NCBI GenBank assembly: GCA_009363875.1
Contig: CM018683.1
Coordinates: 66,471,030 to 66,535,029 of the forward strand
Source of the DNA: Mikania micrantha
Taxonomy: Eukaryota > Streptophyta > Magnoliopsida > Asterales > Asteraceae
DNA: 64,000 nt
Direction: 5' to 3'
The stretch's first letter is position 1, and each line of letters opens with the position of its first letter. Under the pieces are notes generated by a model that worked only from the letters and a program-made list of their open reading frames with translations, was not told the DNA's origin and ran no database searches. Positions 56,645 through 64,000 of the stretch are shown piece after piece. The position numbers were made by a program, and so were the translations under genes.

Positions 56645-56822
56645 ACGGGCCGTACTGGTCAGTACGGCCCGTATAGAGTATAGACAAACATTCCATGGTA
56701 TGTCTAGGATTCAGTGAAACATTCTTTAAGACGGGTCGGCCTTGACTAATTTTTTACAAGCCATTTTTGGGTGTCAACCAGTGTGAGTCTTGATACGGCC
56801 CGTACTGCCCAGTACGGGCCGT
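56645..56822. repeat. Two perfect GC-rich inverted repeats
   Basis: At 56,645-56,672 arms ACGGGCCGTACTG and CAGTACGGCCCGT flank GT. At 56,795-56,822 arms ACGGCCCGTACTG and CAGTACGGGCCGT flank CC. Both have 13-bp perfect arms and 2-bp loops. A half-related word (GACGGGTCGGCC) lies between them at about 56,732. They resemble the palindrome clusters in the Tekay and Athila-type LTRs and may belong to an LTR of the fragment on their right. Confidence 0.75.
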
Positions 56823-57206
56823 CTTGAAATTATTTATTTTATTTAAACTTGATTTACGTATTTAAATAATTTTTAACGATATACGTTAATTTTGTTACGT
56901 GAACTTTTGAACGATACACGTCTATTATGTTAATTAAACGTCATAATTTTGTTACGTTATCATTTTAAACTATATGAATTATTTACATAATCGTTTTAAC
57001 TAAATATGTCATTTTATAGTCAGTTTGTTTGCATTAATTTAAATAATTTAAACGTTATAAGTTTGTCACATAATTATTAAATAAAACAACACAAACACAA
57101 ACAGAAACAACACAACCAGAAACAATAAAAATAAAGAAAAAACATACATATATACACAACATAAGTTTTACATACAAGGAAACAAAATACAAAAACACGA
57201 ACTAAA
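56823..57206. other. AT-rich stretch between the inverted repeats and the ORF1-like fragment
   Basis: ACGTTA and TACGT words recur (56,880-57,060), followed by an ACAAACAAAAACA-rich part. No gene is seen. It may be the 3' untranslated region of the minus-strand fragment next to it. Confidence 0.4.
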
Positions 57207-58030
57207 CTATGAACCTCTGGATGATCCAGCGGATGATCCGTCGTATGGGTAGACGCGTGGCTCCGGGAATGGTGGAAGCTGTGACCCGTCCCGTCGCGCA
57301 TACTCTGACGCGACTGTCCACTGGACCATATCCTCGAGCCAATCGAGTCGTCGCTCGACGCGTGTCTCCCAGGCGGCCCGACGATGAGTGTCCTGAACCA
57401 TCTCGTCGCACTGGGCCGCAACATGGTGCAACAACTCCTCGAGCAGCTCGGTCAAGCGCACCGGACGGTAGACGTGCGGTGGATGCTGCGGTGGTGGGTC
57501 CTTGTGTGGTGATGAACGAACCGGCTCCTCCCGAATCGGATCGAGCTCCGGCATCGCCCCGTCCTCAGGCTGCTGCTGTTGCGGGGTGATGGCGAGCTGG
57601 GCTGGCTGAAACGGGCGGCCGTTGGATCCAATAGACCGCAATCCCAGACCCGGGATGTCGGCGACAAGTTTCATGTTCAGGAGCGAGGCTCGATCGCCGG
57701 CAGATTCTGAAGCAAATGAAACATGCCTCTGCTGTGTGCAAGGTGGATGATAAAGGCGCCTCCCACAGTGTCTCGCGCTCCTGTCGGTGGTAGAAGGAGG
57801 CGTAGTATAGGGCAAAACACAGTGCAAGGTTGCATGGCCTGCCAGTCATGAGTGAGTGAAGATAGAACAAATCCGTCGTCGTCACCCACTCCTTGCTCAG
57901 TCCACGACCTGAGATCGTTGTCACGATGCACAGGTGGATATATCGAATCAGAGGATCTCTGATGGTCGACGCCCGTAATCGGTGGCCGGTGAACGGCATG
58001 TCAGAGATCTACAGCCACCAAGCCCTCATC
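57207..58030 (-). pseudogene. Athila ORF1-like fragment (two frameshifts)
   Basis: Three overlapping minus-strand frames join as one protein: 57,999 to about 57,770 (DPLIRYIHLCIVTTISGRG, LFYLHSLMTGRPCNLALCFA, LYYASFYHRQERETL), then about 57,760-57,680 (GGAFIIHLAHSRGMFHLLQ), then about 57,665-57,207 (MKLVADIPGLGLRSIGSNG and a Pro/Gln-rich tail ending SSAGSSRGS). The wording fits the ORF1-type protein of Athila elements, of unknown function. The 3' part is CG-rich compared with its surroundings. It is cut at about 58,035, where a different retroelement begins. Confidence 0.6.
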
Positions 58031-58039
58031 ACTCCGTCC

Positions 58040-58737
58040 TCACCCTGCCTTTTCCAGTGCATGCTTAAGAGACAAAATTCTTAATTCCCTTTCTTTAAAC
58101 CATTCCTCAACATAATCCAATTTAGATTCATTTGGAATATAAGGAATGTGTGATAGTGGATGTATTCCATATAAAGCTTCAAAAGGAGACATTCCTATAG
58201 TTGAATTCTTAGTCGTATTGTACCACCATTCAGCCAAAGTCAATCACTTAAACCATTGGGACGGAGTATCCATAACCATGCACCTCAAGCAGGACACCAA
58301 ACATCTATTTAACACCTCCATTTAACCATCGGATTAACTGACAATTGTACTCCTTGTAACTTCATAATATCCTCCAAAAATGACTTAAAAATAATGGATC
58401 ACGATCTAAGATAATTGTCACAGGGCACCCATGCAATTAAAAAACAGTGTCAAAGAACAGTTGTGTCATTTGATCAGCTGAGTAAGGATGTGCTAACCCC
58501 ATAAAATGGGCATATTTTGTAAAACGATCCTCCACCACCAAAATTGTATCTTTCCCATTAGATTTAGGTAATCCACTAACAAAATCCATAGAAATATCAC
58601 TAAATATTGATTGAGGAACATGTAAGGGTAGTAACAATCCAGGTGTAGCTACCCTTTCATACTTAGCTTTCTAGCAGACTACACAATTTTTAACAAATGT
58701 TCTTACATCCCTGTTACACTTCTTTCAATAAAACATT
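58040..58737 (-). pseudogene. Integrase of the short-LTR chromovirus
   Basis: Minus-strand segments read IFSDISMDFVSGLPKSNGKD and TILVVEDRFTKYAHFMGLAH (58,637-58,437; first catalytic aspartate in MDFVSGLP), then a broken zone with ILDRDPLF (second aspartate) and EVLNRCL (third acidic residue), then LAEWWYNTTKNSTIGMSPFE and ALYGIHPLSHIPYI (58,243-58,040). Stops and shifts separate them. The sequence ends at LKHALEKA, short of the C-terminal module. Confidence 0.8.
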
Positions 58738-59461
58738 TAAAGTCCGTGCAATGTTGGAATGTATCCTGAATGACCACCCATTGACGAAGAATGACATAAT
58801 GTCATCAGCTCCTGTTTCAAAGCTTCATCATTACCAATGACCACCTTATTCTTCCTTTTAAGAGTATTAACATCCCAAGCCATATGAGGAATAACGTGCC
58901 CTTGCTGTAAATCTTGAATCCATCTTTGGATAATTTGATCACCTTCCTTGAATTTTTGGCCATAATAACGATCCAATGAACTAAGGCCCATTTGGAAGAT
59001 TGTTAATCCCTCCATACGAGATAAAGCATCCGCTGCCGAATGTTCAACCCCTTTTTTATAATGGATTTCATAGTCATAACCCAATAATTTGGCAAGCCAA
59101 GTTTGTTGTAAGGGGGTAGTGATTTTCTGATCCAACATATTTTTAAGGCTTTTATGATCTGTTATTATAATAAAATGCTTAGCAATTAAGTAGTGATGCC
59201 ACTTTTTCATAAGACATACAAAATTTGCTGCTTAGGTGAATGACCTTTACTAATAAATGCCAAAGGATGATTATCTGGCATCAAAATTGCACCAAGACCT
59301 TTAGCTGATGCATGTGTCTCAATAATGGAAGTTTTATTGAAATCAGGTAAAGCTAATACAGGAGAAGTAGATAAAGCAGTCTTTAAGTGATCAAATGCTA
59401 CTTGAGCAGTTTCATTCCATTGAAAGGTATCTTCTTGTAAAAGATTAGTTAAAGGTTTCAC
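58737..59461 (-). pseudogene. RNase H region and integrase zinc-finger part
   Basis: Frames 59,461-59,207 and 59,210-58,737 read FQWNETAQVAFDHLKTALST, DFNKTSIIETHASAKGLGAI and LAFISKGHSPKQQILYV, then HYLIAKHFIIITDHKSLKNM, LLGYDYEIHYKKGVEHSAAD and ALSRMEG, a Ty3-type RNase H. HSSSMGGHSGY at the end is the start of the integrase zinc finger. The family aspartate of IETDAS reads H (IETHAS), a likely inactivating change. Confidence 0.8.
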
Positions 59462-59488
59462 AATAGTTCCAAATGATCTAATAAACCT

Positions 59489-60059
59489 TTAGTTATCCCC
59501 AACAAGGCCCAAAAATCCTTTCAACTGTTTGAGATGTGTAGGAGGTAACCATTCTTGTATAACTTTTATCTTCATAGGATCTGTAGCAACCCCATTCTTG
59601 TTAATGATATGACCCAAGTATTCCACTTGTGATCCAGCAAATGAACATTTGGAACGTTTAGCTACTAATGAATTAGATCTGAACAATTGTAAAACTTGTT
59701 CTAAATCTACCAAATATTGTTCCATATTCTTGCTATATACTAGAATATCATCAAAAAATTACCAATGTAGTTCTCCTCAATAAAGATTTGAAGATATTGT
59801 TCATTAAATCTTGAAATGTAGCCGGTGCGTTTGTTAATCCAAAGGGTAATACCAAGAACTCAAAATGACCCTCATGAGGGCGAAAAGTAGTCTTATAAAT
59901 GTCATCTTCATACATTCTGACCTGGTGATAGCCGGATCTTAAATCCAACTTAGAGAAAACTGTTGATCCTCCCAACTCATCCAATAGTTCATCAATAAGG
60001 GGAATAGGAAAACTATTCTTAGCAGTAGCCATATTAAGCTTTCTATAGTCAACACACAT
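59489..60059 (-). pseudogene. Reverse transcriptase of the short-LTR chromovirus
   Basis: The minus strand reads MCVDYRKLNMATAKNSFPIP, LIDELLDELGGSTVFSKLDL, RSGYHQVRM and LPFGLTNAPATFQDLMN, then, after a frameshift near 59,755, FDDILVYSKN with both catalytic aspartates, and KCSFAGSQVEYLGHIINKNG. Apart from the shift the domain is well kept. Confidence 0.87.
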
Positions 60060-60475
60060 TCTCCAAGACCCATTTTTTCTTTACTAACACCACAGGTGCT
60101 GCAAACGAACTAGTGCTTTCCTTATGACTCACATATCCAATAATTCCTGTGTCATTTTTTCTATAACATCATTCTGAGTTGCTTGATAACGATAAGATTT
60201 TTTCACAATGGAATTTGTACCCTCCTTTAAAATAATTTTATGATCACAATTCCTCGAAGGAGGTAATGTAGTTGGAATAGCAAAAACATCTACATAATCC
60301 AATAATAATTTATGTAAACTTTTAGATTTTTCTCCTTCTTTGATTAAAGGAATGTGTTGAAATGTCTCCATGTTTTGCAATCTCATGCAAAACAATTGCA
60401 TATTGGCTAATTGAAGTGGATTAGCTAACTCATTCAGTTTTTGAACTGAACACAAACTTAACCCATTGTTCATTG
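60060..60475 (-). pseudogene. Protease to reverse transcriptase linker of the chromovirus
   Basis: The frame 60,473-60,129 has DYVDVFAIPTTLPPSRNCDH and the KSYRYQATQNDVIEKMTQEL motif that leads into Ty3 reverse transcriptases (family form PYRYPxxQKxEIEK). A stop separates it from the protease side. Confidence 0.7.
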
Positions 60476-60607
60476 CACCTCATCAACTTTAAATTTCATG
60501 GTTAGGTCCTGAAAGTTCCATGCAATATCATTTAAGTCTTGTAACCATTGAATACCTAAAACCATATCAAAATTGGTTAAAGGAAGAATAAAGACCTCAG
60601 CCTTAAA

Positions 60608-60898
60608 TCAATTCCCTTGAATTAACCATTGTAAATTCTCACACATTTTAGTGCAATTCATCACATTTCCATCTGCCATAGTGATTTTTAAAGGTATTAT
60701 TTCTTTAACAGGACAACCCAATTTACTTGCTATTCTAGCATCCAAAAAATTGTGAGTGGAGCCAAAATCAATTAATCTTTGTAATGGTTTAGTTCCAAGT
60801 GCCCCAATTATTTTCATTGTTGAATAAGAGGGAACTCCCATTAAAGCATTCAGTAAAATCTGTAGATCTACTAATGTAGGAACCTGATCAACAACCAC
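60608..60898 (-). pseudogene. Protease of the short-LTR chromovirus
   Basis: The minus strand reads RLIDFGSTHNFLDARIASKL, then ITMADGNVMNC, a Ty3 retropepsin. The catalytic D-S-G triad of DSGSTHNF reads D-F-G here. Confidence 0.75.
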
Positions 60899-60987
60899 AT
60901 CATCCTATCCACCCTTTTCTTTCCCTTGTGCTCTTTTTTCCATAATTTTCTTTGTGGATAACCTTCTTGAATTAAGAGGTTTTGCTT

Positions 60988-61869
60988 TTATAGGAGGTGC
61001 ATGTAATAAAGGAATGTTTTTGAACTTGTAGCTCCAGCATTCCTAAAAACATAATCACTAAATTTAGGGTTCCCTGTATATTGATTCTTTAGAGACTTAA
61101 ATCCGCTATCGGTTTGTATTGTACTAACAGCCTTATCTTGAATTCTAGCCAACATATAAGCCTCAGGTAAACTCTTAGGTCTTAGCAACTTAAGTGGGTA
61201 TCCTATTTCTGGTTTGACTGCTCTTACAAACAAACTTATTGCATATATATATTCTTCACAAATGGATACCTTAGTTAAGACCAAATCAAATTATTTACAC
61301 AATTCTTGAAGAGAACCAGTTTGTTTTAATGATGCTAAAGCACCCATAGCATCTTGACCCATTACCAATGCAAATCTTGCTGAAATAAACTTCTTATATT
61401 CAGCCAATGACATTGTTTCAATTGATCACCCCTTGATTGCACAAACGATTGATGGCACAATAATGCAATTTCTTGTGAGTGAATAATTGCATACCTGACT
61501 TTATTCGTTCTTCATCGATTACAAAGAAATGTTCCACTCTACACAACCAACCTTCTACATTGGTGCCATTAAACTTTGGAAACTCCATTTTCGTCAACCG
61601 ATTATTACTTCGATTATACATGTTCCCTACTCCTTTGATGCTTTCCCCCGTATTACTAATGTGGTTATGATTATTATTCATCGCTTGTAATGTCTTCAAA
61701 ATTTCTCCCATCAGAAATTTTACTGACTCCATATCTCTCGAATTTTTGTTGTTGATGCCTTAATGACTTCCAATTCTGTCAAATTTATTCCTGTCGCTAT
61801 TTCCAAACGAGTTAATGCTGCTTCATGATCTTGAATTTGTTGCTCCAAATTCTGATTTCGTGTCGCCAT
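60988..61869 (-). pseudogene. Gag of the short-LTR chromovirus
   Basis: The start is the ATG at 61,869 (MATRNQNLEQQIQDHEAALT). The gag core follows (MEFPKFNGTNVEGWLCRVEH, FFVIDEERIK), then after shifts ARFALVMGQDAMGALASLKQ and VRAVKPEIGYPLKLLRPKSL. At least two frameshifts and stops (near 61,735 and 61,290) break it. I do not see a zinc knuckle before the protease. Confidence 0.75.
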
Positions 61870-61921
61870 TGTTGAATGCTTCGCAATTGAATCACAATTG
61901 AGCATCCGAAGGATCGGAACA

Positions 61922-62141
61922 GCTCTGATACCACTTGATACGAACAATAAGAACAAAGAGAAGAGAATTATTGGTCAATCAAGCTAAGCTCCTTTATTTC
62001 TCTTAACTCGTATTAATACACTTATTACAACTGATTACAACTAACTAACATTAGTTAGTTATTAATTGTTCTATTACAATCCTTAACTATTCATTATTAC
62101 GAAAATAGTCCCTCAACTCCTATCTACATAACAAATTATCA
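61922..62141 (-). repeat. 5' LTR and primer site of the short-LTR chromovirus
   Basis: On the minus strand the LTR runs TGATAATTTG to TTCGTATCA (62,141-61,936, 206 bp), with TGATA/TATCA ends. Two bases later TGGTATCAGAGC (61,933-61,922) is a perfect initiator methionine primer site. Confidence 0.85.
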
Positions 62142-62146
62142 CGTAT

Positions 62147-62940
62147 GGGCGGTGGTGGTCAAAGTGAAATCGATAACGAATGCACATGGGATATGAGAGA
62201 CAAGCGAATGACGGTAGTAGGTGAAAGATCAAACCAAACGAAAGCAAAACAAGCTCTTTCTTAATTGTTTCAAGCCATACCTGAAGATATGGTATTGAAA
62301 ATGGCGTGTTATACTGACCCGGAACAAGTTTGGGGTGAATTGAAGGCACAGTATTTAGAAGTAGAATGAGTAAGAGCGACATGACTTGCAACATTGATTA
62401 GGGAGATTGAAAGTTTATGTATGAAGGAGGGTGAAATGGTTGATTATTTTGTAACAAAATTGGTTGGTTTAGCCTCGAAATCAAGAAGTCTTGGATATGT
62501 GCTTGAAGAAGTCGAGTTGGTTAAAAGGTAGCTATATTCGACGCCTAAGTCATTTCTTCAAGTCATAGCTTGAATGAGCAATGTTTCGATTTGTATTCGT
62601 TGCTATTTGACCAGGTCGTTGTAAGATTGAAGGCATACGAGGAGCGTATAAAAGGATCAGAAAAGGTGGATGATACTCAAGAAAGTTTACCGTTGACCAG
62701 AAAAGAAACTCACAATTGTGATCATTGTGGCGGTGGCAATTCAAATCGAGATGGCTTTGGACGTGGATGAGGAAGAGGTTGTGTGTTCGGAAAGAGTCAA
62801 GGTTGAAATGAACATTTCAAGCAGTATAAAAGCCATGTTAAATGTTACAAGCGTGGCGAACTTGGACATTAAAACAATGAGTGACCAACATGGGATTGAG
62901 GAGGAACAAACACAGTGTGAATGAATGGTGGTATGAATAA
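62147..62940 (+). pseudogene. Copia gag remnant (UBN2-type)
   Basis: The plus strand reads LFQAIPEDMVLKMACYTDPE, QVWGELKAQYLEVE, a stop, LIREIESLCMKEGEMVDYFV and TKLVGLASKSRSLGYVLEEV, the UBN2 gag domain of Ty1/copia elements. Further on, VVRLKAYEERIKGSE fits the usual helix after it. Stops and shifts are frequent. The zinc knuckle region (62,820-62,930) is too decayed to read. The short-LTR chromovirus abuts its left side and probably inserted into it. Confidence 0.65.
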
Positions 62941-64000
62941 ACGATTAAGGAGGTGATTGATGGTGTTAATCATATATTGGGTCATAAGTGTTGGTCTGCA
63001 GGAAATAAACAAGAGTTTTAAGGGTTAACGTGATCATGCATGGTTGATAACTTGGAATTAATAAGCATTTATGTTTTTATATGTGATGTTTAATTTGATA
63101 GTTTATTAGTTGGAATTTGTATTCTAGTTTGGCCGTATCTTCATGGAAGTAGACGTCGGAGGAAGGGCAAGTTAAGAAGAATGGGTTATTAGGTTGTACC
63201 AATTCTATAGTAGTATAAGTGTTTGTCTGTTTTCATTGGTTGCATATGTTTCCACTTTCTTTTGGTAAAAGCTATAAGTAGTCTAGATTTATTCAATAAA
63301 AGCAATCTGCAAAACGTACTTTTTTTTCATTGCAATTTTATATACTATTTTGTTTCATACTTGAGATATTATATAGCAACAATTCTCTTTTGTTTTATTG
63401 TTCGTTCGTGTTTTTGGCCTGATAACCATCGCTCTCTTTATTCTCTTTAAACAAAATCAAATCAAATTAAAAACAAACGAAATAGTTTTTGAAGTGAAAA
63501 TGATTGCCGCAAGTGAATTGTCTATGCTCTATCACTACAATAATAATGAAAGCGACGACAAGAACTTTCGTCATGGCTATACTACAACATACAGGGACGA
63601 TTGATATGATTTTTTTGACTTTTTAATAGATAGCGATTTAATGTACTATGTAATATGGCTTTTTGTAAGTTTGACCCGTTTAGATTTTTAGTTGAATGTA
63701 AAACACACACATATATTAAAGTGAGTTTGGTTACAATGGCCTATTTGACCATTTTTTCGGATGTATTTAGTGTATTAAAGTAAGTTTGGGTAATTTTGAT
63801 CCTATATATATAAGGTCAAATAATAACCCACCTTAATTGCAGAAACCCAAATAACTCTGCTAAGATTAACCCAAATCTTTGTTTTTTAATGATCTTTAGT
63901 ATACATGTACAAGACTATATTCTTTTATGTGTTTATGCAAATTCATCACCGTTTAGGATCTTACATTTGTGCAAGTTGTCGTTATAACAAATAAATATTT
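62941..64000. other. Unassigned sequence to the window end
   Basis: No gene is recognised. AAACCCACCTTAATTGC-type wording at 63,826-63,860 repeats that at 53,746-53,780. The short frame at 63,398-63,604 has no domain. Much of 63,000-63,350 may be the untranslated or LTR part of the decayed copia element. Confidence 0.35.

Larger units (their letters stand above)
58040..62141 (-). mobile_element. Short-LTR chromovirus (Reina-like), 3' end missing
   Basis: Read on the minus strand, the order is 206-bp LTR (62,141-61,936), primer site, gag, protease, reverse transcriptase, RNase H and integrase, as in Ty3/gypsy. It stops inside the integrase at about 58,040, so the integrase tail, any chromodomain and the 3' LTR are gone. 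The small LTR and the initiator methionine primer site fit the Reina clade. Stops and frameshifts occur in every domain. Right of the LTR lies CGTAT, which should be the target duplication, but the left partner is lost. Confidence 0.8.

Noticed and set aside
57077..57589. Plus-strand 126-codon frame over the Athila ORF1-like fragment
   Set aside because: Antisense shadow of a CG-rich minus-strand coding remnant.

Overview
This window looks like repeat-dominated nuclear DNA from a flowering plant. The AT-rich background, the TG...CA long terminal repeats (LTRs) with 5-bp target duplications, the split genes and the retroelement lineages (Tekay, SIRE, Athila, a short-LTR chromovirus, CACTA, hAT) all fit a eudicot. 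The wording of the Tekay and SIRE proteins suggests the daisy family (Asteraceae); that is an inference from memory of the families, not a search. I see no complete, intact host gene, no tRNA or rRNA gene and no prokaryotic feature.

Left part (1-31,075): the 3' end of a Tekay chromovirus (pol end, then a 2,675-bp LTR, 778-3452) is inserted in the 5' LTR of a second Ty3 element, called G1 here. An 18,246-bp CACTA transposon (3740-21985) with a TCG target duplication sits in the same LTR, 10 bp from its 3' edge. The CACTA carries a TNP2 transposase broken by two frameshifts, a multi-exon En/Spm-type (Transposase_24) gene, two satellite-like arrays (3 x 398 bp and 4.2 x 260 bp) and C-rich/G-rich blocks that are partly inverted copies of each other. 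G1 resumes at 21,989 with its LTR end, primer binding site, gag and a protease stub. Its probable 3' LTR lies at about 28,801-31,075. Between stub and LTR lie minus-strand fragments of host genes (SPINDLY-like TPR exons and a MOS2-like G-patch exon).

Middle part (31,076-37,841): plus-strand host gene pieces (ERD2 exon 1, then two exons of a Nudix hydrolase) are spaced by nested DNA transposons. One 1,002-bp hAT element splits a Nudix exon and has a perfect 8-bp duplication. The stretch ends in an orphan CACTA terminus at 37,841.

Right-centre (37,842-51,358): a decayed SIRE-type Ty1/copia element is interrupted in its protease by a minus-strand, gag-protease-only Athila-type element (41598-49042; two 1,300-bp LTRs; CCCAC duplication). 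Removing that element rejoins the SIRE reading frame exactly.

Right part (51,359-64,000): a truncated ankyrin-PGG gene (minus strand), a Mutator-like inverted-repeat element, a pair of perfect GC-rich inverted repeats, a frameshifted Athila ORF1-like fragment, a short-LTR chromovirus lacking its 3' end, and the remains of a copia gag. Points of most interest are the two clusters of captured host exons, the palindrome clusters placed just upstream of TATA boxes in two unrelated LTR families, and the internal arrays and inverted blocks of the CACTA.
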